Source: Paenibacillus endophyticus
Lineage (GTDB): Bacteria; Bacillota; Bacilli; Paenibacillales; Paenibacillaceae
Direction: 5' to 3'
Assembly (NCBI RefSeq): GCF_014192395.1
Contig: NZ_JACHXW010000008.1
Coordinates: forward strand, 1-64,000
Length of the DNA: 64,000 nt
Position numbers and translations under genes: made by a program. This document shows, piece by piece, positions 47,466 through 55,820 of this stretch (positions are counted from its first letter, which is position 1; each line of letters begins with the position of its first letter). A model generated the notes under the pieces. The model searched no databases. It was not told where the DNA came from and saw only the letters and a list, made by a program, of their open reading frames with translations.

Positions 47466-48449
47466 TTAATCAACCGTTTTATTGGATGAATCGCGTTTTC
47501 TCTTGCGGTGTATCCAATATAAAGGAATGCCAATCAACGCTATTACGATCAGTACGGGAACAGCGCCTGCTGCCACGACCAGCAGTAGATTAATGGCATC
47601 CCATACGACCTTCGTGCTGCTTGCCAGCGCATCTGACATCCTTCCGCCCAGACCCTTAGCTTCCTCGCGCTCCACGTTTAAATTTTGATTCGTTTGGTAC
47701 ATTCTCAGCTCAATGGTTGAGAAGGCTACATTCGTATCGAGATAACGGATCCGGCCCTTTATACGCTCGATCTCCTGCTGAACGACCGAAAGCTGATCTG
47801 AGAATTTAAGCAGATCGTCCGCTTTAACTGCTTTATCCATCATGGCAAGAAGCCTGGTCTCCACTAATTGCCTTGCTTTAAGCCTGGATTCGAGGTCTAC
47901 GTATTCCTCCGAAACGTCCTTGCCGCCGATATTCCGCTCAAAGCTGCTATGCTTAATTTGCTCAATCCGATCAATAAACGACATAAATCCGGACGCTGGC
48001 ACTTTGATGGTATAGCTTGAGCCTATTTCCCCCTCATGCTTCGTGTCCTGGAATTGCAGAATATAACCGCCGCTTTGATGAATAGCATTTCGAAGCGAGG
48101 TTGCAGCTGCATCCAAAGCTTCCACTTGCATATTTAATGTGGCTGTATAAATGATCTTTTGGTTTAAGCCGTTCAATTCCGCAGAAGAAGTATCCGAAGA
48201 CAATCCCCCGCCCACCGCTATTGCCTCATCTGTCCCGTTAGCCGAAGGTGCAGAATCCGCCTTAGCATCATTCGTTAGGCTTTCTGCTTCGCTTGCTGCT
48301 TCGCTGTCCGCTAAGCTTTGACTACTCGTCATGCCATTGCCATCGCTTTTAGCCATATTCCCGTTTGCGCTTGAGCACCCCGCAAGCAAACCTAATGCGA
48401 GCATAAGCACGAGCAAGATTGTAAAAAGTCTGTTATTTTTTCTATTCAT
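47466..48449 (-). CDS. DUF4349-domain lipoprotein
   Basis: A 327-residue lipoprotein with a lipobox LLAGCSS (Cys about 25). A Ser/Ala/Asp-rich linker (26-95) leads into the DUF4349 domain (about 95-290), which contains a coiled coil (DLLKFSDQLSVVQQEIERIKGRIRYLDTN in the sequence). A C-terminal TM helix (about 285-310) and a basic tail close it. The molecular role is not known. AAAGGGGG precedes the ATG. The gene appears monocistronic. Confidence 0.88.
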   Translation of the reverse strand: MNRKNNRLFTILLVLMLALGLLAGCSSANGNMAKSDGNGMTSSQSLADSEAASEAESLTNDAKADSAPSANGTDEAIAVGGGLSSDTSSAELNGLNQKIIYTATLNMQVEALDAAATSLRNAIHQSGGYILQFQDTKHEGEIGSSYTIKVPASGFMSFIDRIEQIKHSSFERNIGGKDVSEEYVDLESRLKARQLVETRLLAMMDKAVKADDLLKFSDQLSVVQQEIERIKGRIRYLDTNVAFSTIELRMYQTNQNLNVEREEAKGLGGRMSDALASSTKVVWDAINLLLVVAAGAVPVLIVIALIGIPLYWIHRKRKRDSSNKTVD

Positions 48450-48525
48450 ATTGAACCCCCTTTTCTTTATTAACCTCCTAACGAATATTGGTAATAAAAG
48501 GTTTCATTTCTAGTTTGATGAACGC

Positions 48526-48555
48526 AAAAAAAAAGCCGCGATTGCTCGCGGCTTC
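48526..48555 (-). terminator. Terminator of ahcY
   Basis: AAGCCGCGAGCAATCGCGGCTTTTTTTTTG on the minus strand directly after the ahcY stop. Confidence 0.92.
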
Positions 48556-48565
48556 TCTCATCGAT

Positions 48566-49834
48566 TTATTCGGTTTCCTTCCAGCTGTCCAAGTAAGACC
48601 GCTGTTCTTCCGTCAGCTTATCAATGCCGAACCCAAGCGATTGCAGCTTCAATCTCGCTACCTGCTCATCCAGTTCGTAAGGAACATTGACGACCCGGCT
48701 TCCAATTTCCTTATATTGCTCATTCACATATTTCAGTGCAACAGCTTGCAGCGCGAATGTCATATCCATAATTTCCGCCGGATGACCATCTCCCGCTGCC
48801 AGATTAACGAGACGCCCTTCGGCCAGCAGGTAAATGCTTCTGCCGTCCTTTAGCTTATATTCTTCAATATTGCGGCGAACGGTTCGTACGCTTGAGGACA
48901 AAGCCGTCAGCTCAGGCTTATTCGCCTCAACATCGAAATGGCCGGCATTGGAAATAATCGCGCCATCCCTCATGACTTCGTAATGCTCTCCGCGAATAAC
49001 GTCGCGATTTCCGGTAACCGTCACGAAAAACTCGCCAACCTTAGCCGCTTCAAGCATTGGCATGACAGCAAAGCCGTCCATGTAGGCTTCCACTGCTTTA
49101 ATCGCATCAATTTCCGTCACAACGACATTAGCGCCTAGACCTTTGGCACGCATGGCAACGCCCTTTCCGCACCAGCCATAACCGACAACAACGACCGTTT
49201 TGCCTGCTACCATCAGGTTTGTTGTACGGTTTATGCCATCCCATACCGATTGCCCCGTACCGTAGCGGTTATCAAACAGATGCTTGCAATAAGCGTCGTT
49301 GACAGCGACCATCGGGAATTTCAAGGAGCCGTCCTTTTCCATCGCTTTCAGCCTAATAATACCTGTCGTCGTTTCTTCCGCTCCGCCGCGTAGGTTCTCG
49401 CCGTACTCCGGATGCTCGGAATTCAGAATCGTTGCAAGATCGCCGCCATCGTCAATAATCAAATCGGGCTTCCACTCCAACGCTTTCACATTCAAAGCTT
49501 TAAATTCCTCGGCGCTCGGATTGTATTTCGCGTATACCGTAATGCCGTCCTCGACAAGCGCTGCGCATACATCGTCCTGTGTGGAGAGCGGATTGCTGCC
49601 CGTAATCGTAACGTCTGCGCCGCCTGCTTTGACAACCTTAGCCAAATAAGCAGTCTTCGCTTCCAAGTGAAGAGCGATGGTCACTTTTAGCCCTTTAAAA
49701 GGCTGCTCCTTCTCGAATTGTGCGCGAATCGTATTTAATACCGGCATATGTGCCGCCACCCAGTCGATTTTCAAACGCCCTTCGGGCGCCAATGACAGGT
49801 CTGCAACAATGCTGTTTGTAGCTGTTGTCATCAT
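48566..49834 (-). CDS. ahcY: Adenosylhomocysteinase
   Basis: Hydrolyses S-adenosylhomocysteine to adenosine and homocysteine using a bound NAD. The 422 residues show LHLEAKTAYL near the substrate site, the NAD loop VVGYGWCGKGVAMRAKGLGA at 217-236, and a C-terminal QSLGFGIDKLTEEQRSYL. It matches the shorter bacterial/archaeal form lacking the ~40-residue insert. B. subtilis uses the MtnN/LuxS route instead, so this gene indicates one-step recycling. It follows bshC by about 18 bases, which suggests one transcript. S-inosyl-homocysteine is an alternative substrate in some relatives. Confidence 0.95.
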   Translation of the reverse strand: MMTTATNSIVADLSLAPEGRLKIDWVAAHMPVLNTIRAQFEKEQPFKGLKVTIALHLEAKTAYLAKVVKAGGADVTITGSNPLSTQDDVCAALVEDGITVYAKYNPSAEEFKALNVKALEWKPDLIIDDGGDLATILNSEHPEYGENLRGGAEETTTGIIRLKAMEKDGSLKFPMVAVNDAYCKHLFDNRYGTGQSVWDGINRTTNLMVAGKTVVVVGYGWCGKGVAMRAKGLGANVVVTEIDAIKAVEAYMDGFAVMPMLEAAKVGEFFVTVTGNRDVIRGEHYEVMRDGAIISNAGHFDVEANKPELTALSSSVRTVRRNIEEYKLKDGRSIYLLAEGRLVNLAAGDGHPAEIMDMTFALQAVALKYVNEQYKEIGSRVVNVPYELDEQVARLKLQSLGFGIDKLTEEQRSYLDSWKETE

Positions 49835-49852
49835 TAGTCCTCCTTGTTATTT

Positions 49853-51493
49853 CTATAAATATACGATTTCATGCCCGCCTGTCCGGCTGTATGGCGCATC
49901 AAGAAGCTTATCCAGCCAACCAAGACTGTAACGGTTCCAATAGGCTGTCATATTCAGGACACGTTCCTGCGGTTTACCTAAAGGCTTGACGGATAGATGG
50001 ATACGATCAAGCTGCCTGGTTGAAGCTTCAAACTGCTTATTGAACGCATCGACCGTCTTGGAAGACATATAATTGATTTGCTCGACTATTTTCTGCAGGT
50101 TCGTATCGCCAAGCTTGGCAAGTGAAGGCTGGACTCCCGTCGCAAGCGCAAGCAGCGGCTTATACAGCTCCTCAAACGTCTGCCTTGCGTCCGTGAACTG
50201 CTCCTCGATGGACAGACCATCCTGCTCCTTCAGCCATTGTCCTTTTCGTTCCTCAAAACGGGACATGACATCATCGAATGAAAGCTCGTATTTATCCATA
50301 TGCTTGGCGACCGTTCCTTCGATCAATGAATAGGACATCCGCGGAACAATGATCGGCATTTCCATCCCAAGCGTTCGGAATGCACCTGCTGTAAGCGCCC
50401 AATAGGCGATCTCGCCGTGACCTAATACGGTTGCCAGAACCGGGAATAAATAATCCTGCATAAGCGGCCTTGTTAATACATTATTGCTTAATTGCTCCGG
50501 TTGCTCTTCTGCAATCGTCAGCAGTTCGGCCAGCGTTAAGGAAAGTTGACCTTTCCGATCTTGAAAGACGCCTTCTTTTTTGTGAAGAAGTGTTCTTTCC
50601 TGGCCATTTGCCTCGTTGAAGATGAACAGGTTCGCACTGCCAGGCGCAACATCGGCCTGCAGTGCATAACCAAGCTCCTTCACCTGTCCCGCTGAAGACA
50701 GATATGCCTTTTCCAGCTCGTCATTTCGTTCAATGATTTCCTTGAACATCGGCGCTTCCAGCCGCCTCATATCCGCATCATCCGCATCGAGCAGAACCAA
50801 GCCGTATTTCCCAAACAAATGGCTCAAAATCATCGCAAAAAGATCAGATAATGATTTTGCTCTTTGCGACATTTGACGCAGCTCATCCAGCATGACAGGC
50901 TTGAATTCCGAGGAAGGCAGCGCCTGCTCCAGCTCTTCCAGAAGCTGCGACCACTTTTCTTCATTTATAGCCGTGCGGCTGACCGAAGTGCGTCCGCCTT
51001 CAGGCCGGGCAACAGAAAGCTTGCGCAGCTCTTGCTCGGCAGTAACGACATAAGCGTGGTTAGCTTCATCCCAGTCGTGATCTTCTCCCGCAATCCAGAA
51101 AACAGGCACGACCTCTTGCCCAAGCTGCTCGGTTGCAGATTTAGCTGCTCCAATAATAGATACGGCTTTATGTATCACGAGCAAAGGCCCCGTCCACAGG
51201 CCGGCTTGCTGCCCACCTATAACGACCGGTGCCCCGTTTGCAATCGCTGAAATAGATGCAAACACTTCAGGCGCAGCATGCGCTGCTTCGTTATAAGCAC
51301 GAAGCACGCGAGCCAATTCATGAGCATCCGCTCTCTTTGAGCCGCTCTGATCCAAATGTTTCAGACGTCTTTCCCAATCCTCTTCCGCTCCCGCATGGTA
51401 GCCGTATAAGGCTGCAACGCGTTCATCTTCCCGATGTATATAAGCCTCTGTCAAAGGCTGAGCGCTTGGCAATGAATACGATTCTTTTCTCAT
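49853..51493 (-). CDS. bshC: Bacillithiol biosynthesis cysteine-adding enzyme BshC
   Basis: Adds cysteine to glucosaminyl-malate, the last step of bacillithiol synthesis. The 546 residues contain VIGGQQAGLWTGPLLVIHKA, FWIAGEDHDWDEANH and the C-terminal GGHEIVYL, all characteristic, with a coiled-coil region in the second half. The start is uncertain: the ATG of MRKESYSLP has GGGAGG 14 bases upstream, while an ATG eight codons earlier lacks a Shine-Dalgarno. It is followed immediately by ahcY. Both genes concern sulphur and thiol metabolism. Confidence 0.93.
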   Translation of the reverse strand: MRKESYSLPSAQPLTEAYIHREDERVAALYGYHAGAEEDWERRLKHLDQSGSKRADAHELARVLRAYNEAAHAAPEVFASISAIANGAPVVIGGQQAGLWTGPLLVIHKAVSIIGAAKSATEQLGQEVVPVFWIAGEDHDWDEANHAYVVTAEQELRKLSVARPEGGRTSVSRTAINEEKWSQLLEELEQALPSSEFKPVMLDELRQMSQRAKSLSDLFAMILSHLFGKYGLVLLDADDADMRRLEAPMFKEIIERNDELEKAYLSSAGQVKELGYALQADVAPGSANLFIFNEANGQERTLLHKKEGVFQDRKGQLSLTLAELLTIAEEQPEQLSNNVLTRPLMQDYLFPVLATVLGHGEIAYWALTAGAFRTLGMEMPIIVPRMSYSLIEGTVAKHMDKYELSFDDVMSRFEERKGQWLKEQDGLSIEEQFTDARQTFEELYKPLLALATGVQPSLAKLGDTNLQKIVEQINYMSSKTVDAFNKQFEASTRQLDRIHLSVKPLGKPQERVLNMTAYWNRYSLGWLDKLLDAPYSRTGGHEIVYL

Positions 51494-51593
51494 AGCGCAG
51501 CCCGTAACCTCCCGCATACTTGTTGTCAAATCGACGATATATGAATCATGCAACGCTATAATTGTACACAAAGGAGAACCCGTCCGTCAAAAC

Positions 51594-51619
51594 AAAAACG
51601 CCACTTCGTGGAAGAGGCG
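51594..51619 (-). terminator. Probable terminator of the panE-DUF3397 unit
   Basis: CGCC-TC-TTC-CAC-GAA-GT-GGCG followed by TTTTTG in the minus direction. The stem contains a small mismatch, so it is moderate. Confidence 0.6.
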
Positions 51620-51639
51620 CTCGCGACATCCTATTTCAT

Positions 51640-52035
51640 TTAAGCGGTAAACATTAATTTGCCGATTCCGAAACACATAAACAGTATGTACAGCAAGCTC
51701 ATCGTAAAAAAACTCAATCGCCAAATCGTTCGAAAAATTTTCTTTCCGTCGATTTTCCCTCGTTTGCGATATTGCGCATTGCCGAGCAAGCCTCCGCCAA
51801 GAAGCATAAACAATAAAATGCCGTATAAGCCGAACTGGCTGCCGAACAGTCTGTCAAACAACACGGCAACGCAGCCGATCAATAAGGCCGTAGTAATGTC
51901 CATAGCCATGCGGAATCCTTTTTTGCGATCTTGGACGTAAGCCCCATAACCAAATAATATGATTGCGAAAGGTATGATTGGAATGACTGCCAAATAAGCA
52001 TAAAGGTGCTTAACGCTGTCCCAGATCATCTCCAT
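51640..52035 (-). CDS. DUF3397-family membrane protein
   Basis: A 131-residue protein with four hydrophobic segments (about 8-30, 42-62, 68-85 and 105-125). The loops are basic (YVQDRKKGFRM, NAQYRKRGKIDGKKIFRTIWR). It resembles DUF3397 (Bacillus YllB-neighbour) proteins found next to panE; function unknown. GGAGTG precedes the ATG. It begins 6 bases after panE, so the two form an operon. Confidence 0.85.
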   Translation of the reverse strand: MEMIWDSVKHLYAYLAVIPIIPFAIILFGYGAYVQDRKKGFRMAMDITTALLIGCVAVLFDRLFGSQFGLYGILLFMLLGGGLLGNAQYRKRGKIDGKKIFRTIWRLSFFTMSLLYILFMCFGIGKLMFTA

Positions 52036-52041
52036 CGTGCT

Positions 52042-53040
52042 TCACTCCTCCGTATCCGGCTTCGGATGCAGCGCTTTTACAAGTTCGATCACTGCTTCGT
52101 TTAGCGGCGCCTGCTGCCCATACTGCCTGGCAAGCATGAGTACGCCTCCATTGATGGTATCAATTTCAGTCGCTCTTCCTTCTCGAATATCGCTTAGCAT
52201 AGAGGATACGTTACGGCTCGTATTCCTGCACACATCCATAACCGTTTGCCAGCCGTCCCTCGGTGCTTGCATGCCAGCTTGTACCAAGACACGCTCCGTT
52301 TCGGTGTACAAAGCACGCATTAACTGCAAGCGTGACGCATGCATCGGCAGTTGGCCATTCTGCACGTCAAATATAGCCGTTAATGGATTAATGACCGCAT
52401 TAATGAGCAGCTTATTGTAAATCCGATTCTCCAACTCATTCGACAGAAACGAGGCAAATCCTGCCGATTGAAGCATAGAAACGAACATTTCTAGCGAGTT
52501 ATCTTCTGAAATGTCTCGTTTTCGTCCGTTTGCTGTCCATTCGCCCATCCACAGCTCGCCTTTGCCTGTATGCTCCACCGAATGTCCATCTATCCGTCTG
52601 GCACCTTCTGTCACAACTGCAGCAAAAAGCGGAATGCTCGGCAGCTTAGCCTTTATTTTTTCCATGTGTCCCAATCCGTTTTGCAAGCAAACAAGCGCTA
52701 CATCGGATTCGCCTGAATCGGAAACAAGACGATCCAGAAACGCCAGAAGCTGGTCATTCACGCTTGTTTGCTTGACCGCCAGCAGTATCCAGCGCTTGCC
52801 GCCCCCATTTTTTCTAGCTGTCAGCGTACTGAAAAAGTTGCGGTCTTGCACCCATGCTCCTTGTACGGCTATGTATTGTTCACTGCTCCCGCCAAGTTCA
52901 CGAACCAGCACGCCGCGTTCTGACACCAGAGCCGCCTGCTCCTTGCTGCGCGTCCAGATGACTACATCCGCGCCGGCTTCAGCCAGCCTCGCTCCAAAGA
53001 GCAGACCAATCGAACCTCCGCCCACTACATCAATTTGCAC
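52042..53040 (-). CDS. panE: 2-dehydropantoate 2-reductase
   Basis: Reduces ketopantoate to pantoate with NADPH for coenzyme A synthesis. The 332 residues begin with the Rossmann motif VVGGGSIGLLFGARLAEAG, have LVCLQNGLGHMEKI, and in the C-terminal domain NKLLINAVINPLTAIFDV with the conserved Lys and Asn, followed by SSMLSDIREGRATEIDTING. The start codon is GTG with GGGAG 6 bases upstream. Ketopantoate reductase family members include non-pantothenate paralogues, but these motifs are the canonical ones. Confidence 0.92.
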   Translation of the reverse strand: MQIDVVGGGSIGLLFGARLAEAGADVVIWTRSKEQAALVSERGVLVRELGGSSEQYIAVQGAWVQDRNFFSTLTARKNGGGKRWILLAVKQTSVNDQLLAFLDRLVSDSGESDVALVCLQNGLGHMEKIKAKLPSIPLFAAVVTEGARRIDGHSVEHTGKGELWMGEWTANGRKRDISEDNSLEMFVSMLQSAGFASFLSNELENRIYNKLLINAVINPLTAIFDVQNGQLPMHASRLQLMRALYTETERVLVQAGMQAPRDGWQTVMDVCRNTSRNVSSMLSDIREGRATEIDTINGGVLMLARQYGQQAPLNEAVIELVKALHPKPDTEE

Positions 53041-53125
53041 CTTTTGCTCCCTCCGAACCTGACTGTCTGCCGCTTTTAGCCCCTATCGTATCAAAACCGT
53101 GGAAAATATTGCAACCCCGCTGCGC

Positions 53126-53164
53126 AAAAAGAGACTAGCCCTTTTGCTGGGCCAGCCTCTCTTC
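53126..53164 (-). terminator. Terminator of the rsfA-like gene
   Basis: AAGAGAGGCTGGCCC-AGCAAAA-GGGCTAGTCTCTTTTT on the minus strand, ahead of panE. Confidence 0.85.
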
Positions 53165-53177
53165 GTTTCAATATAAC

Positions 53178-53828
53178 TTATTCAATACGTTCCAAGTTTC
53201 CGTTTGCATCCATCTTGAATCTCGGCTTAGCTTCATCGTCATTCGTCAGAACGGTAAGTCTTCTGGCTCGATCCATAATTTGAATCAATGTCTTGTAATC
53301 ATCGTTGACTGTACGGTAATCGGTTTGCGCGCTATTGACCTCTTTGGACAATCTCTCATTCTGATCGCGCAATCGGTATAGCTCTTCTTCTTTTTCCTTA
53401 AGCTCTTTCTCATACCATTTCGTCTGACGCGTTAAGTCTTGATAGGTCGTCTTCCATCCACGAAGAAAACGAATAACAGCGTCTACAGACAAACCTTCTT
53501 CAATCGAACCGCCTTCTTGCCTCAAGCCGCGCTCGTCTGTTTCGAATACGGCTATCGAAGAAACATGCGGCGTTGCGACAACCGTTTGTTTTTTCAGATA
53601 ATTGCGTTTCTGGCGTTGCTGCTTGGCGATTTGAATAGCATCCTCATACCGTTTGCGGACACAGCTGTTCCAACGGAACCCGCAGGCAGCCGAAGTGCGT
53701 CCGATTCGTTCGCCTACCTCTTCAAATGCCGCAAGCTGGGTACTTCCTTCGCGAATATGGCGTAGTGTGACCTCGGCGAGTATTAAATCGTCGTCCGGAC
53801 TCCACGCATCTTGTCTAATTGCTGTCAT
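53178..53828 (-). CDS. RsfA-family (YlbO-type) sporulation transcription factor
   Basis: A 216-residue protein with a Myb/SANT-like DNA-binding domain at about 5-60 (WSPDDDLILAEVTLRHI and GRTSAACGFRWNSCVRKRYEDAIQ). A basic linker follows, and a coiled coil occupies about 120-190. RsfA fine-tunes sigma-F-dependent forespore genes in Bacillus, and YlbO is its mother-cell relative, so sporulation is likely but the exact paralogue is uncertain. I start at MTAIRQDAW, preceded by AGGAGG; the frame is open further upstream. Confidence 0.88.
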   Translation of the reverse strand: MTAIRQDAWSPDDDLILAEVTLRHIREGSTQLAAFEEVGERIGRTSAACGFRWNSCVRKRYEDAIQIAKQQRQKRNYLKKQTVVATPHVSSIAVFETDERGLRQEGGSIEEGLSVDAVIRFLRGWKTTYQDLTRQTKWYEKELKEKEEELYRLRDQNERLSKEVNSAQTDYRTVNDDYKTLIQIMDRARRLTVLTNDDEAKPRFKMDANGNLERIE

Positions 53829-54033
53829 GCAACAAAAACCTCCTAACGTAAAGGCGCTTACTTTATCTCTATGCCCTTGGTAGAGTTCATAGAATCTATT
53901 GGATACTAATTTGTATAACCATTTTTTATCGTACTCATACATGTTTGTCCTTATATTTGAGCAAACTAAGGGTGACTAAGTGGGAGTTACCCTTGTGCAA
54001 ACAAAAAGTTTGCGATTTCGTCACTGATTTTGG

Positions 54034-54062
54034 TTTACACTTTTTTCGCCAAACGTTATAAT
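54034..54062 (+). promoter_or_regulatory. Sigma-A promoter of the DUF2626 gene
   Basis: TTTACA, a 17-base spacer, then TATAAT on the plus strand, 43 bases before the start codon. Confidence 0.85.
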
Positions 54063-54104
54063 GATCATTAGAAAATCGGGTCGCAGCGAGAGGGGGATAT
54101 TATC

Positions 54105-54341
54105 ATGGCACGCATGTATCGGGTACTTGGCTTTTGGACCCTGGTAATCGGACTAATGGCTTTCGCAGGCCATATGACGGAATTTGCGCTATTGTTTTTC
54201 GCGCAAGCCGTTGCTTTCGTATTTCTAGGCTACTTGAATTTCTCCGAAAGAACTTACATCGTTATGTTCTGGGGATATATGATCATTTCATTCGTGGGTT
54301 TCACGTATTGGTCGGTCTTCAAGATGGACTTGCCGTTCTAA
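54105..54341 (+). CDS. DUF2626-family small membrane protein
   Basis: A 78-residue, very hydrophobic protein with about three short TM helices (5-25, 28-45, 52-70), matching the Bacillales-specific DUF2626 (YqgY-like) family from memory. Function unknown. GAGAGGGGG precedes the ATG and a near-consensus promoter lies upstream. It is the only gene of its transcript before repeat copy C and the shared terminator. Confidence 0.85.
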   Translation: MARMYRVLGFWTLVIGLMAFAGHMTEFALLFFAQAVAFVFLGYLNFSERTYIVMFWGYMIISFVGFTYWSVFKMDLPF

Positions 54342-54446
54342 CCAAAGCACAAGCGCATTGGCTTCAGGCAGGTCGTTCCCAAACTTTCAAGATGTACGGA
54401 GTATAAGTAAAGTAGCAGCAGTCGCTGTACATACTTGTATGGACAA

Positions 54447-54546
54447 GGTGAAACGGCTGCCGCCGTCCTTGGCGACACGGCGTGTTTCATTCCGAGAAAT
54501 ATAGGGAATGCATAGCCTAAGGATATACATTCCTATATTTTGAGAA
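54447..54546. repeat. Palindromic intergenic element, copy C
   Basis: The best-preserved copy: GGTGAAACGGCTGCCGCCGT through CACGGCGTGTTTCA, then AAATATAGGGAATG / CATTCCTATATTTT. It lies between the convergent DUF2626 and MidA-type genes, just before the terminator. Confidence 0.85.
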
Positions 54547-54578
54547 AAGGTGCCAGTCCTTCGGACTGGCACCTTTTT
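54545..54578. terminator. Bidirectional terminator between DUF2626 and MidA-type genes
   Basis: AAAAGGTGCCAGTCC-TTC-GGACTGGCACCTTTTT, a perfect stem with A and T runs on both sides. Confidence 0.93.
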
Positions 54579-54595
54579 CATTGGATGAGCAGCAG

Positions 54596-55744
54596 CTATG
54601 GTTTATCCAGAATCATTACCTTAAACGATTCGCTCATCTGATCGCTAAGCAGGAGTTGCCTTATCGCGCGATTCTTACGCGCTTCCTCGCTGAACGGATC
54701 TGGATTATGGTGATTTTGCAGCAGCTCCAGCACCCCATTCTCCAGCAGGAACTGCTTTTGCGTCATGTAGCCTTTCGTTTTCCAGCCATTTTCTTCAGCT
54801 TCGTTGCGAATAAACGAAAAGGGAACATGCGAAGTAATATCCTGCTCCCCCGCTCTTATATAGGGATTATCGCCCACCGTGTGCCTCCAATAACAAAGCA
54901 ATGTTCCATCCATCCGATGCTCAGCTGTATATTCTGCAGCTTCATGGCCGTAATCAATAATAATCAGCCTTGACCGCGCAAGCACATGACTTAGCTTCGT
55001 TAAAAACTCGGCAGCATCCGCATGGATCTCCGTGCGCTGCCCTTCCTTAAGGACAATGCCGTCCCTCACCAGCCAGTTGATGATCCTATGGTCCTGGATG
55101 GGCATCTGCACCTCAAAGAAGCCGGATTCCGCGTCACCAGCCACTCCTAATTCAATTAGTCGTCCATTCATTCTGGCCACGCGACGAACAGGGAAAGCAT
55201 CTAGAAGCTCATTAGCGACCACCAATGCCGGCTCTCTAAGCCAGCTTGCTTCCCATGCGTCATCGGAAGCTCCAATGATCGGGTCCAAGTCCGTCAAGTT
55301 CATCTCGGCGAATGCCAATCTTGCCGCTTCCCTATGTGTAGGATGATTCTCAATAAGGATCGGACGAAAGTTTCCTGTTTCCATGCTGTCTTTCCGGTAA
55401 GCTGCAGCCATTTGTACCGACAACCTGCCTGTACCCGCTCCCCATTCAATGAGGTTGATTGGCTCGTTCAATGTTTTTGAATAAGCATGCGCATAACTCA
55501 CTAATACTTCAGCCAGGATTGTCCCAATGCCTGAGCTCGTATAGAAATCGCCTTGCTTTCCCACTCTTGCTTGTCCTGAGCGATAATAACCGAATTCGGG
55601 ATCGTACAAGCAAGCACGCATATAATCAAGGAAAGAAATACACGGTACTCGGAGCAGGCAGCCCTGCGAATCGACATAGGTTCCGAATTGGCTGGATGCC
55701 GCAATGCTTGCCTCGATTACAGCCGAAAGCTCTTTTTCGCGCAT
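54596..55744 (-). CDS. MidA/NDUFAF7-family SAM-dependent methyltransferase
   Basis: A class I methyltransferase of about 382 residues. The region FLDYMRACLYDPEFGYYRSG is the family's conserved substrate-side block; LIEWGAGTGRLSVQMA is the SAM loop, and VVANELLDAFPVRR and IIDYGHEA follow in the family order. The mitochondrial homologue methylates an arginine of a complex I subunit; the bacterial target is unknown. The open frame runs far upstream into the divergent neighbour, so I take the ATG of MREKELS; MNHIM four codons earlier is possible. Confidence 0.88.
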   Translation of the reverse strand: MREKELSAVIEASIAASSQFGTYVDSQGCLLRVPCISFLDYMRACLYDPEFGYYRSGQARVGKQGDFYTSSGIGTILAEVLVSYAHAYSKTLNEPINLIEWGAGTGRLSVQMAAAYRKDSMETGNFRPILIENHPTHREAARLAFAEMNLTDLDPIIGASDDAWEASWLREPALVVANELLDAFPVRRVARMNGRLIELGVAGDAESGFFEVQMPIQDHRIINWLVRDGIVLKEGQRTEIHADAAEFLTKLSHVLARSRLIIIDYGHEAAEYTAEHRMDGTLLCYWRHTVGDNPYIRAGEQDITSHVPFSFIRNEAEENGWKTKGYMTQKQFLLENGVLELLQNHHNPDPFSEEARKNRAIRQLLLSDQMSESFKVMILDKP

Positions 55745-55820
55745 GATATGGTTCATCCTTTTCCAATTGTAAGATATAATAGTATGGATTGCCGCATAAA
55801 ATGAATGCTGAGGAGGGACG

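Noticed and set aside
53973..53995. The inverted repeat GGGTGAC...GTTACCC as a terminator or operator
   Set aside because: It has only a short stem with a G-U pair and no T run, and no gene relation is evident.
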